Below are positions 11,130 through 21,766 of a stretch of DNA of 64,000 bases, piece after piece. This stretch comes from Aldrovandia affinis (taxonomy: Eukaryota > Chordata > Actinopteri > Notacanthiformes > Halosauridae): NCBI GenBank assembly GCA_029706075.1, contig JAINUG010000218.1:749854-813853 (forward strand), in the 5' to 3' direction. How positions within the stretch are numbered: position 1 is the first letter of the stretch; each line of letters opens with the position of its first letter. The position numbers were made by a program, and so were the translations under genes. The notes under the pieces were generated by a model. The model had not been told where the DNA came from. It did not search any database and saw nothing but the letters and a program-made list of their open reading frames with translations.

Positions 11130-12299
11130 CTTCTTTATTTTTCTTATGCATTTCTCGTTAAATACATTTTTGAAAGCAACAAAATATGCCCTGCGGAGTC
11201 AAATAGGTGCAGCAAGGGCACCTGTTGCTTAGTCAGTGATTAAATGTGAATGTTACAGAGTGGCTCCTGCAATGCTCTCATATCAGGCAGCATTCAGTCA
11301 GGTGGAAAACATAGGGAAGTATGATCATCGGCATCAGCAGAATTTCAGATGCAGGAAGAAATAGCCACCCGGCTCTCAGCATGAGCGGCGGTACGAGAGG
11401 AAGAGTAACAGCGGCCCAGCGGTGAACGAGCACAGTGAATGATGAAGCCTGTCTGTTCGGGGGCATGCCTTGAGACTCCACCTTCTGTGGCGTGGTCCCG
11501 TTTCACGGTTGGCTCAGGATAGCGTGTTGCTCTTTCATTACAAAAGCAGCGTGGCTGGTTTCCCGGTGGTACGGTCTGCGCTTGTGATGGATTGCGAGGG
11601 AGCGTAATGATGAGGGATGCTGCTGACAGGGGCATTTTCATAATCTCAAATCCCTTAAAGGGCACATCGGATTGTTTTCTAAAAACCGTCCCCATATGGA
11701 AAAAAACACATGAATTCTGCACATGCACAATCTGTTTTTTTGCCATTGCATGTGCGATTCACATGTATACCACACGTTTCTACACGTATGCCACATATTG
11801 TCATGTTTACTTGGTATTGACATGTGATCACATATAAACATGTTTTTTGAATGAAATTCATGTGATTTTACATTATTTAAAAAGTATACTCTACTATTTT
11901 ATTTTATTCATACTTTATTTAAGTATTTAAAAAGGGACCCAAGGTTGAGAATTTGGCTAAATATACAGGGCACAAACCAAGCCCAAAGAGGCAAGTTTAA
12001 AAACGTATTTTACTATGTGCCTTTTAAAATAGGGCGCCTTGCCAGTGGAAGAACAGAAGTAACGCAATCTAACCACCATTTAAAAATAAAACTGAATGAA
12101 TTCATACATCTTGGTTTCCAGTAAAAAGGCCCCCAAAAAAGGTTCACCTCATACCTCAATTGTGAAAGCTGCATAGTAGTTTCTTGTTTCTTTGTTGGTT
12201 GTGAAACCAGTCAGGCAGAGAACGGCTATAAGTGTCTCACTATCATTCAGATAGAGATACATTTGTGATATGAGTGTGTCCTTGACACACTTTTTGATT
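11130..12299. other. non-coding stretch, no gene seen
   Basis: Moderately CpG-containing at 11390-11600, AT-rich after 11860. Several overlapping open frames near 11345-11860 on opposite strands show no domain or splice context. Confidence 0.35.
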
Positions 12300-12314
12300 A
12301 AAAAAGGCACCAGC

Positions 12315-12706
12315 GGCCTCCCGCGTGGTCCAGTGGTTACAACGTCCGACGCTGGCCACGGAGACCGGGGTTCAATTCCCCGTCTCGCCAAGTGTCGGCT
12401 TTGGCCGGGAGTGCCACCAGGGGGCGGCGATTGGCTGTCCGCCCCAGGGAGGGGGGAGGGAAGCCGACGTGACGTTCGCTGTGTATAGTGGCCCTGTAAG
12501 TACCGGGGTTCGGTCGACGGCTTGGCGAGTGACGTCTCGGAAGAGGCGTCACTTCGCCTTCGTCACTACCGGTCGCAGGACTACGGCAGCGAACTCACAT
12601 TACTAGGGGGGGATTGACGTAAAAAATAGCGGGTCTAATTGGCTACCAAATTGGGTGAAAATGGGATAAAATCAGAAACAAATAAAAAAAAAAAAAAAAA
12701 AAAAAA
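12315..12706 (+). mobile_element. full-length young tRNA-Glu-like SINE
   Basis: The head (about 12315-12391) resembles vertebrate tRNA-Glu. It has A box TGGTCCAGTGG (about 12327-12337) and B box GGTTCAATTCC (about 12369-12379), so a Pol III promoter looks intact. A CpG-rich body follows (TTGGCTGTCCGCCCCAGGGA, about 12431-12450), then a 3' domain (TCTAATTGGCTACCAAATTG) and a poly(A) of over 20 bases. The 15-bp direct repeat ending GGCACCAGC flanks it exactly at 12300-12314 and 12701-12715. The left site TTAAAAAA fits the TT/AAAA nick of L1-type endonucleases, suggesting a poly(A)-using LINE partner. The exact duplications, long poly(A) and many surviving CpGs indicate a recent insertion. Confidence 0.92.
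12414..12427 (+). promoter_or_regulatory. candidate CTCF core motif inside SINE
   Basis: CCACCAGGGGGCGG satisfies CCASYAGRKGGCRS at all 14 positions. It lies just 3' of the tRNA-like head. The related copies (10.9, 26.4 and 56.0 kb) are changed at key positions, so only this young copy carries the full match. Binding is inference. Confidence 0.45.
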
Positions 12707-12719
12707 GGCACCAGCTCAA

Positions 12720-13140
12720 TGCTGAGGCTGCTCAGTGTTCTCCCCCACCTTCTTTTAAAGAAGGTCCAAATCTTAGATGTCATGCTTGTCATGCATGCTT
12801 GAACTTTTTAATATATGTATATATATTTTTTGTATGTGCATTTTCCCTACTGTTGATGTGACGAGGGCACCAGCCAACCTCAAATATCTGAAACCAGATG
12901 AGATGCAGCTTCAGACACAGTCACCAAAAGTAGACTTTGGCACAAATCTTTCAATTTTCTCTTACCGGCCATACACTCATGCCACTTGTGTCAGACATTA
13001 TCTGAAGACTCTAATGGGGATAGTAATAAAAACCGTCATGAGACCAGGGAAGAATGAATGAGGCAAATTTACAGTGACATTCCCTGCTGAACAGAATTGC
13101 CTCACTGCAAATCCACAGTGCCCCAAAACCACATGCATAT
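12720..13140. other. non-coding stretch before Tc1 element
   Basis: Contains a short ATATAT run near 12813-12826; otherwise nothing recognised. Confidence 0.35.
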
Positions 13141-13141
13141 A

Positions 13142-14147
13142 CACTGCCTGGCCCAAAAAAAGTCACCACCTGGATTTAACTAAGCAAATAGGTAAGAGCC
13201 TTCCATTAGAAAATTACTGCAGTGATTAATATGTTTTAGCTGGCAACAAGTTATTTAATCCTAACTGATGCAGTGAGTAGCTTCTCATTTCTTAAACAAC
13301 TATGTCGGAAGACTGTGGTCATGGAAAAGATGTTGATCTGTTTCAGAAGGGTCAAATTATTGGCCTGCATCAAGCAAAGAAAACAACTAAGGAGATTGCT
13401 GAAACTACTAAAATTGGGTTAAGAACTGTCCAACGCATTATTAAAACCTGGAAGGATAGTGGTGAACCATCATCTTGGAAGAAATGTGGTCGGAAAAAAA
13501 TCTTGAATGATCGTGATCAGCGATCACTTAAACGTTTGGTGAAATCATATTGTAAAAAATCTACAGTAGAACTCACGGCTATGTTTAATAGTGAAAGTAA
13601 GAGCATTTCCATACGCACAATGCGAAGGGAACTCAGGGGATTGGGACTAAACAGCTGTATAGCCTTAAGAAAACCACTTGTCAGTGAGGCTAATCGGGAA
13701 AAAAGGCTTCAATTTGCTAGGGAGCATAAAGATTGGACTCTGGAGCAATGGAAGAAGGTCATGTGGTCTGATTGATTTTTTCTTCCCTGATGGCATGGGC
13801 ATATTCCAAGATGACAATGCCACGATTCATCGGGCTCAAATTGTGAAAGAGTGGTTCAGGGAGCATGAGACATCATTTTCACACATGGATTGGCCACCAC
13901 GGAGTCCAGACCTTAACCCCATTGAGAATCTTTGGGATGTGCTGGAGAAGACTTTGCGCAGCGGTCCGACTCTCCCATCATCAATACTAGATCTTGGCAA
14001 AAAATTCATGCAACTCTAGACAGAAATAAATGTTGTGACATTGCAGAAGCTTATCAAAACGATGCCACGGCGAATGTGTGCCGTAATCAAAGCTCAAGGC
14101 GGTCCAACGAAATATTAGTGTGTGACTTTTTTTTGGGACGGGCAGTG
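13142..14147 (+). mobile_element. Tc1-type transposon, internally deleted
   Basis: Matching inverted ends: the left starts CACTGCCTGGCCCAAAAAAA, and the right read outward starts CACTGCCCGTCCCAAAAAAA. TA dinucleotides sit outside both ends (13140-13141 and 14148-14149). The element is about 1.0 kb and has lost the middle of its transposase gene, so it can only move if a related enzyme acts in trans. It is a different family from the Tc1 at the window start. Confidence 0.93.
13302..14019 (+). pseudogene. Tc1-type transposase with central deletion
   Basis: Transposase that would bind the element's inverted repeats and catalyse TA-targeted cut-and-paste. The frame opens at ATG 13302. Residues 15-55 carry the helix-turn-helix typical of Tc1 (GQIIGLHQAKKTTKEIAETT, then GLRTVQRIIKTW), and a second helix-rich DNA-binding segment follows. 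The frame reaches the first catalytic Asp in KKVMWSD at about residue 157. Directly after it, at 13772-13775, the sequence jumps in another frame to [20 protein letters not shown] with the second catalytic Asp, then [15 protein letters not shown] with the catalytic Glu, ending at 14019. The deleted part would be the roughly 80-90 residues normally lying between the first and second Asp. The immediate stop at the junction rules out a full protein, but the N-terminal 157 residues would still encode a DNA-binding fragment. Confidence 0.92.
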
Positions 14148-14149
14148 TA

Positions 14150-15480
14150 TAAGCGCTGTCCAATTGATGGCATGGTTACTTTTATTTGTGGCCTTAAAGC
14201 TTGATTAAAGCATTGTGAAAACAATAACAGAAATTGAAATTGGCTGTGCATGAGTTCTTTAAAAATGCATTGATTCCTCCGGCCTAACAGGGGACAGTAT
14301 CCTCTCCTGGCCTTCGAGTGGCAGGTTATGGCAGAGGTGCCCAGCACTTGGTGGTCCGGGGGTACATGAGAGCCACTTCAAAAACAGGATCCCCTTGGAA
14401 ACAGGAAGCTCTACATCCAGCCCCCGCATGCACACAAAAAGCCTGAAGCGTGCTGCTGGGCAGGGCAGCGGCTAACGCCCCGCATGCAAATAACAAGCTA
14501 CAGAGCCGCAAGGCTGGACCCACACCAGGGAACTGAGAGAATAAATGCAAGGTCTGGGTGCAATCACTGTCCTTATCTTTGACTCACCAAGAAATGCAAG
14601 GTTTTTGTGGGGGGGTCTCCAAATTTCACCAAACTGTGTTTGTGAAGTACAAAAAAAAATCTGGATTTGTTTGTAAATCAAAGTTATGACCAAATGCTGA
14701 CTGAATCCAGTTTAAGAGGGTTTCCCGCTACATGGCCGTTGCTTCTGAACTGTTCAATCGCAGAGTAAAGGATATGACTTTGTGAATTAATTGCAACAGC
14801 ACTGAACGGATTATCTGGCGCGCTCCCCATCGAGCCCAGTCAATTCTTCTTTGAGTTTGACACACGTGTAAATGTATCTGAACTACTGGGAGGGTTTCAA
14901 AAAGCTGTACCTTATTATTGCTTTTTTTGCCTGTCAAGTTTATTTCTGAGTGTATTCTCTGGCTCAAGAGGACACAGACATAAGAGAGTATACAGAGTAC
15001 ACAGCAGCTCAGCTTTCAACTACTAACTGTAAGGACCAAAATAACACATCCCAAACTAAAATTGGTGGGTTTTAACCATGTGACTAATGCAAAGAGAGGT
15101 GGTCTTCTCTCTCACCAAGTAACAGGAAACTCACAAATAGCTCTCCATTTCAAGAGTAATTAAATACAGGCCTGACAGGCCTTATTAAAACACACTGAGC
15201 TCAAAGTAAACATTTCATCATCCCCGAGAAGCTTGAGAAGGCAGAGGGAGTATCTTCTGTCAGTAGATTTATTGGGTTAATTTTTCCATAAGGTTTATGC
15301 ATAATGTTTTAAAATGTATTTGGGGTGTTCCATTTCTCTAAAGATTTTACTGTGCATCGTTGTGCATGGTAAGCACCTGCTGTCTGATGGGGACTGTTTC
15401 CTGTGCAGCCAGTCACAGTTCCTGTTCCGCTCTGGAGGAAACGTGACCTAGACTTCTCGACATTCCTGGAACCACTACAT
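14150..15480. other. non-coding stretch, no gene seen
   Basis: No repeat ends or coding exons recognised. Short frames at 14326-14693 and 14728-14967 on the minus strand have no motif. Confidence 0.35.
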
Positions 15481-15599
<119 letters not shown>

Positions 15600-15624
15600 T
15601 ACACACCCATACACACACACATGC

Positions 15625-17268
15625 ATGTCTTCGTGTGCACACATGCTCAAACATACACTATACCGGCCTGTCACATATTCCACACCAAGATCCAGACTAA
15701 AACGTTGTGACCAGACTAAAAAATATGTATGTGTATTACAATGCTTTCACCAATAAAAATGTTTTTTTTAATGCACAGCATTTAAATCAATACAAACAAG
15801 GACTAATATTGGTGTGATTATGACTTAGTAGTCAATTGCTAACCCCTCGTGGACATCACTTCGCTGAAAGTATTTTCAGAGCTTAACGCGACGGCACTTG
15901 GGCCAGGGGTACTCACAGTTCCTTGACGAGCAGCCGTGCTTCAGTGCGGAGAAACTCTCATAACATCCATAACACCCCAGCAATCCAGGCTGTATCCGGC
16001 TGTAGGGCAGTCAGAAGGCTGGCGCATTCACATAGTCAATCTCCAGGCCGTCGTCTCCTAATTATGTGTGTGCATTTCGTTACGTAGCCTGGGGAAAATT
16101 CAGTTGCAGACTCAGGGTTCCCGCAGCTGAGGTCTGGGTCAGGGCCTGGGTTCTGATTGTCGGGACTCTTCCCTTCGGCTACAGTGCCGAAATTTTCAGG
16201 ACTTCCTCCACCGCCTAATGAAAGATGTAGAAAAGCAAACAGATTAGATACTTTAATGGGCTATCCTGCATTTTGCTGACGTGCTTTGCATTGCAGAAAG
16301 CGAGGGAGGTGCAAATGAGGACACGAGGACAGGAGCCGTTAGTCTGAATGCATTACATGACATAACATTGCTCGTTGTGCATAGCCAGCATTTGGCATAT
16401 TATGCATTTATGCAGGTACAAATTCAGAGAGGAATTGCAATTACCTTACTTAAATTTACAACAGTAAATTGTTGCTGACTTTTGAACTTGCAACCTTGTG
16501 GCTATAAGTCAAATTCACAAACCACTTCATAAAACTGCCACCCACACTAGTCTAAGAGCTGAAGCAGTAGCAAGTAGCAGTAGCTTCCAATTAAAAAGAT
16601 CAATTGGTGTGCTAGTGAGGTAATCTGGCGAGGTATCATAAGTGTAATTAGAGGAAAGATGTGTACAAATTATAAATTGAAGAGCTAATTCCCAGAAACC
16701 CAATAATCAGCACACAGTACGGGAGTTATGCCACACATAAAACCAAAGTCATGCGTACCTAGAGAAACTATTGCAGCAGAATATAAGCATATATTTTATT
16801 TTCCACATGAAAGGCATTAGAGGCATTATATTCCATTGTTTCCATCTGCAGCCATTTGTTTTAGACTTTGATTATTTTAAATAGACTGCCAAATGTAAAT
16901 GTGAAATTCCCCTTTCTGGATGTAACCTTTGCAGGCCTCTTGGGGAAATGTGTGTTTACTGGGTGAGAGAGGGGGGGTGTTGATGGGGTAAACCACTATT
17001 GTACCTGCGAGCACTCTGCAGTAAAGGATTCCGAGACCTCATGCATTCCAAGTGGTTGCTATGGCGACTGTCTAGCACATCCGAGCCAGGCTTTCCCTAG
17101 TCCATTAAAATGTTAGAGACGGTCAGATTGCATTCTCTCCAATTCATTGCCATGTTTCTTAAAATTGTCTTTTTTTTTAATTGGTTGCAATTGTGAACAA
17201 TAGCCAAATCAGATATAAAACAACATCCAGTTGGCTAATCATGTGGTTCACTGCATCTCAGTGGTAGG
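15625..17268. other. non-coding stretch, no gene seen
   Basis: Ordinary sequence with a T-run at 17169-17178 and a G-run at 16970-16977. No exon, RNA gene or transposon end recognised. Confidence 0.35.
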
Positions 17269-17276
17269 GTGATGTG

Positions 17277-17660
17277 GTCAGTGACATGGGGAGGTAAGGA
17301 GGTGTGCATGCACTCTGCATTTGAAGGTCTGAAGACCGCTGTCTATGATGACACCAACAGCGTTTTCTGGGAGGCTATACTATATGGACAGCAGTGTGTA
17401 AGAAACTTCGCTCCTGTGATGCAGAACTGGCACGGTGATGGTTTGAAGGTGGTCTTCCATTTGTCTGCCCAGTTGTTAATGGTGGAGACGTTGTTAAGCT
17501 TGGCTTCCACTTCAGCCCTCTCAGCTGGTGATCTCATGGGGGCATACAGAGTTGAGTCATCAGCGTAGAGGTACAGCTCATTCTCATAGACATCATTCAG
17601 GTCATTACTGAACACAGAGAACAGAAGTGGACCAATAAGTGAGCCTTGTAGCACTGAAGT
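17277..17660 (-). pseudogene. LINE reverse-transcriptase fragment, copy 1
   Basis: A fragment of the palm domain of a non-LTR retrotransposon reverse transcriptase, read leftward. Recognisable motifs are LQGSLIGPLLFSVFSNDL (the PQG-S-GP-LF motif, with Leu in place of Pro) and LYLYADDSTLYAPM with the catalytic YADD. After about 80 residues the frame ends in ITGAKFLTHCCP without domain features. The enzyme would copy the LINE RNA into nicked chromosomal DNA. Thumb, endonuclease and ORF1 are absent. At about 17660 the sequence switches directly to a truncated Harbinger arm. The same chimeric junction recurs at about 22135, so RT fragment and Harbinger arm were copied together. Clade within the CR1/L2/jockey-like group is not resolved. 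Confidence 0.8.
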
Positions 17661-18836
17661 TTGAGAGCTAAAAACAGCTCCTAAGTCCAGGAGAAGTTAG
17701 AAGCAGTCAAGAGGACTTCTAAGTCGCTAAAGACCTACTTACAGCGATCCGAAAATCTGCTGCTGCCGGCAATCGTTGTCGCAATCGCGTCAACACTGGA
17801 GATATTGAATGATACAGAGCTCATAAAAAGGTACCGCCTCAATCGCGAGGGTATTAGGTATATATATAATATTATATATATATCATATATAGATACCCGC
17901 TGATTGTTTACGAGATGCAGACATGTAACCAATTGACTAGTCAGTATTCTTGGTTTCATGTTAAATCAGTGACACGTAGCCTACATTTGTATTTTAGAAT
18001 CTTTATTAGAATATCATAGGTGTGCATCGGATCATTTTCGGATCAGCAAAAAAAAAAAATAACGCGGGCCAAAGGCGTGTTTCCACCAAAAATTACCAGG
18101 AACTATTCTCAAGGAATTGAATGAATGATCATTTCAGTTTTTCAATTTAAGTTATTTCACTAAATCTTTATTCGAAAATTTCACAAAATACATTTTTAGA
18201 TTCAATACGCCTTGGGCGATTTAACTAGGGTGGTTTATGCCTGAATTAATTGAATAAAAAATGAAAAGATCGCTAATGTTTCAATTTTATTTAATTCGGT
18301 CGCGTTTCTAAAAACCTGCCTCCCAGAAAGGCATTTAGTATGAAATTTTTTAGGGAATTGTTACTTTAAAACGTAACAGCGGCAGAAAAACTATATTTCT
18401 CTATTATGGTTCAATTTAGCTATTAATCCACAGATCATATGCGTGCCGAACCGTGGGGGTTGATCCATACGGATCACGGATCAACTGCGATCCGTTACAC
18501 CACTAGAATATAACAGTAACAGGTAGTCCTACATACCACTTTACAGTAGCATATAATTTATTTGCTAGGTTGAAATCGCGGGCAGAGACCCATCCCCTAT
18601 ATCAGCCAATCGCTGTGGGCATTCTGAGTAAGCTCGTTCATGAGAAACAACGTCATCCATAGCAACGACGTCAACCCCGCCCTCACTCTTAGCTTGAAAA
18701 TTCTAGGAATTCCTTATGAGTTTGTCTTTGCAGCTTTGTGAATATGTTTTAAGGTGGGACTCCTAACTAAAACGTTTTAGTGAGATTTAGAAGTACTCCT
18801 AGTGGTAAGATAAAATTATTTGTGAATACGGCCCCA
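17660..18836 (-). mobile_element. PIF/Harbinger deletion derivative, inverted relative to the 23-24 kb copy
   Basis: Reading left to right: a truncated transposase-side arm (from about 17660), then the 5' end of the transposase gene in + orientation (17746-17857, corresponding to the N-terminus of the copy at 24363). An AT palindrome-like run follows (17863-17890), then the Myb-side arm reversed, ending in the TIR GTGAATACGGCCCC at about 18821-18834. The Myb-like gene and most of the transposase are missing. A hAT MITE lies inside the Myb-side arm. Harbinger-family elements normally insert at 3-bp TWA targets; no clear pair survives here. Confidence 0.75.
18017..18505 (+). mobile_element. 489-bp non-autonomous hAT MITE nested in Harbinger
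   Basis: The left end TAGGTGTGCATCGGATC pairs with the right end read outward, TAGTGGTGTAACGGATC. Flanking 8-bp duplications are GAATATCA (18009-18016) and GAATATAA (18506-18513), one mismatch, as expected for hAT. The uninterrupted host sequence (GAATATAACAG) is visible in the reversed arm at 23220-23245. No transposase frame is present. A second, right-truncated copy lies at 22484-22940. Confidence 0.85.
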
Positions 18837-21123
18837 GTGATCTAAACAGAATCACAATGATCCCAGATGTTGAAATGGCATGGGGTTATTTTCAATCAAT
18901 ATTCTTGACTCTCTCATAAACATGTCCCCATCAAAAAATTCAGGATCAGTGGCAGGGACAATCCCTGGTTCTTGGACAGTCTGGCAGATCTAATTAGACA
19001 GAGAAACAAATCCTGGGCCCAAGCTAGATCTTCAGACTCCACTGCTGACTGGACTACTTTTAGAGCCCTAAGGAACAAATGCACTTTGTTGATAAAAAAA
19101 TCTACATCTGAGTTTTATTTAAAATCTACTACAGAGAACCTAAATAATCCCTCAAAATTTTGGAAACAAATAAAATCCTTGTCAGGTGCAAATTCCGCTT
19201 CAGGTCTCCCTGAACACATTCTGGTTAATTCAGATGAATTGAAGGATAAAGCTGCTATGGTCACTGAGTTTAACAAGCACTTCATCAATGCTGGGTCTGT
19301 TTTTAGCAACTCAAATGCCAGCTCATCTCCTCTAAATTCTGCCACTACGGTATCTGAGCTACAGATTTATTTTATTTTAGGCCCATTTCTGTTGCTCAGG
19401 TCTGTAAAGGTCTGAAAGACATTGACACCAAAAAGTCTGCGGGTCCTGATAATTTGGATCCATATCTTTTAAAAGTAGCAGCGGACATAATTGCAGAGCC
19501 CCTTGCTCATGTTTTTAATTTGAGTCTCTCAACCAACTCAATACCTAAAATCTGGAAAGCAGCCTACGTTCTCCCCTTACTTAAAGGTGGAAACGCCTCG
19601 GACCTGAACAATTACCGCCCCATCTCCAAACTGTCAATTCTGGCAAAGATCTTGGAAACACAAGTAAATTTGCAGCTAAAGCAATTTCTGCTTGAAAATA
19701 ACATCTTAAGTGCATCTCAGTCTGGTTTTAGATCTGACCACAGCAGATTACTGCTGTTATGAGTGTGACCAATGATATCATTAAAGCACTTGACAAAAAG
19801 GAACGGCATTGTGCTGCTATATTTATTGATCTTTCTAAGGCATTTGACTCAGTTGATCACAAATTGCTGCTAAACAGCCTCATGAATATTGGTTTTAGTT
19901 CTGAGACTGTTGACTGGTTCAGAAACTATCTGGTAGATCGAACACAATGTGTCTATGCTGATGGCCACAAATCTGGGTTTCTGGAGATTATTAAAGGTGT
20001 CCCCCAAGGCTCCATTTTGGGACCTATTCTATTTTCTATCTTCATTAATGATTTGGGTAAGGCCACTCAGGCAAAAATACATCTCTATGCGGATGACACT
20101 GTTGTCTACACAGAGGCCTCCACCGTACATCTGGCTATTCAAGAGCTGCAGGCTGCATTTCAATCCATACAGGCTGCTCTGTGCAGCTTGAAGCTGGTTT
20201 TAAATGCCCAGAAAACAAAGTTCATGATTTTTACAAGAACCCATTCTGAGCCGCTTGATAAGCACAGCATTTTAACATCCGAGGGTAAATCTATTGAAAG
20301 GGTGCCCTCGTATAAGTACTTGGGTATTTGGTTGGATGACAGGCTCTCTTTTAAAGTACACGTTGACAACTTGGTCAGGAAGCTTAGGATAAAGCTTGGA
20401 TTTTATTTTAGGAACAAATCTTGTTTTTCTTTTAATGCCCCAAAAAAACTTGTCCAAGCTACTTTTATGTCTGTAATTGATTATGGTGATCTTGTGTATA
20501 TGCATGCAGCTTCCACTGTCTTACAGCGCCTTAATTCAGTGTATCATGCATCCCTACGTTTTATTACTAATGCAAAGTCTTTAACTCACCACTGTACACT
20601 CTATCAATTGGTGGGCTGGACATCTTTGGCTACACGCAGACTGCAACATTTATATGTTTTTATTTATAAAGCATTGCTAGGTAAACTACCTCTCTACCTT
20701 TGTTCTCTGTTGTACCTGAACTCAGGCAGCTATTCGCTACGCTCCCGGAAATGTTTGCTCTATAAAGTTCCCATGGCTCGTACAGAACTGGGAAAAACAT
20801 ATTTTTCCTATTATGCACCGTGGGCGTGGAATAATCTACAGGAAGGGCTGAAGTTAGTTAATCTCATACCTCTGGGTGATTTTAAAAGTCTCATACAAGA
20901 CATTGTAACTGAGGAATGTAAATGTTTTTGAGATGCCATGTTTCCTCCAGACTGAATAGCCGTCTCTGTGTATTGTTGTATGTACCGTTGACTGTTGTAT
21001 TGTCTGTAACTATTGTGTAGGCCTACTACTGTCCTTGACCAGGTCTCTCTTGAAAAATAGATTTTAATCTCGATGAGACTTCCTGGTTAAATAAAGGTTT
21101 AAATAAAATAATAATAATAATAA
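18837..21123 (+). mobile_element. L2-type LINE, 5' truncated, 3' end complete
   Basis: Coding similarity begins near 18850, in the region between the endonuclease and RT domains. It runs through a complete RT to 20931, followed by a short 3' UTR with the typical L2 fish ending ATCTCGATGAGACTTCCTGG then TTAAATAAAGG and AATAAT repeats (to about 21123). Both flanks are Harbinger ends, so the original target site is not visible. Confidence 0.88.
18940..20931 (+). pseudogene. L2 ORF2 protein, linker plus reverse transcriptase, two frameshifts
   Basis: Polyprotein of a non-LTR retrotransposon; the RT copies the element RNA at a nicked target. The pre-RT linker is at 18940-19370 (NPWFLDSLADLIRQRNKSW, ..FYLKSTTENLNNPSKFWKQI). 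The RT begins with KKSAGPDNLDPYLLK and continues with NNYRPISKLSILAKILE and SGFRSDHS (19431-19748). The long frame 19759-20931 holds the catalytic motif IDLSKAFDSVDH, then GVPQGSILGPILFSIFINDL, LYADDTVVY (active-site YADD) and YLGIWLDDRL, and ends in the usual C-terminal HLYVFIYKALLGKLPLY region. Two small frameshifts break it: one near 19366-19382, and one near 19748-19760, where the HSxxTAVMSVTND stretch changes frame. Few lesions over 2 kb suggest a fairly young copy. The apurinic endonuclease and ORF1 are missing. Confidence 0.9.
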
Positions 21124-21177
21124 ATTGCCGAGTTAGGACCAACTTTTACCCTTAAAATGCTTTGTGAATACCGACCC
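21124..21177 (+). mobile_element. Harbinger transposase-side terminal fragment
   Basis: About 54 bp matching the right end of the element at 24544-24598, ending in TIR GTGAATACCGACCC. It follows the L2 tail directly and is separated by one base from the opposed left TIR of the next Harbinger arm. Confidence 0.7.
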
Positions 21178-21178
21178 T

Positions 21179-21666
21179 GGGCTGGTATTCACAAAGCATT
21201 TTATCTTACCACTAGGAGTACTCCTGAATCTCACTAAAACATTCTAGCTGAGAGTCCCCTCTTAAAACCTATTCACAAAGCTGCAAAGACAAACTCATAC
21301 TAAAGAAGTCTGAGAATTTTCAAGCTAAGAGTGAGGGCGGGGTTGACGTCGTTGCTATGGATGACGTTGTGTCTCATGAACGAGCTTACTCAGAATGCCC
21401 ACAGCGATTGGCTGATATAGGGGATGGGTCTCTGCCCGCGATTTCAACCTAGAAAATAAATTATATGCTACTGTAAAGGGGTATGTAGGCCTACCTGTTC
21501 CTGTTATATTCTAATAAAGATTCTAAAATACAAATGTAGGCTACGTGTCACTGATTTAACATGAAACCAAGAATACTGACTAGTCAATTCGTTATATGTC
21601 TGCATCTCGTAAACAATCAGCGGGTATCTATATAAGCAGCCTTCCAATTATCCAGACTAGAATCAC
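21179..21666 (+). mobile_element. Harbinger Myb-side arm, copy ending at assembly gap
   Basis: Starts with TIR GGGCTGGTATTCAC and continues as an upstream region nearly identical by eye to 22941-23390. It breaks off at TAGAATCAC, one base before the position where the other copy continues C-ATG of the Myb-like gene. The N gap follows immediately. Confidence 0.8.
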
Positions 21667-21766
21667 NNNNNNNNNNNNNNNNNNNNNNNNNNNNNNNNNN
21701 NNNNNNNNNNNNNNNNNNNNNNNNNNNNNNNNNNNNNNNNNNNNNNNNNNNNNNNNNNNNNNNNNN
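21667..21766. other. assembly gap, exactly 100 N
   Basis: A run of exactly 100 N, the conventional size for a gap of unknown length. It lies inside near-identical repeats, so order and copy number around it are uncertain. Confidence 0.99.

Noticed and set aside
11345-11746. 133-residue minus-strand frame
   Set aside because: No motif, and overlapped by equally long frames on the other strand.
12315-12391. Possible tRNA-Glu gene
   Set aside because: It is continuous with a SINE body, poly(A) and target duplications, and the acceptor stem does not pair as in a functional tRNA.
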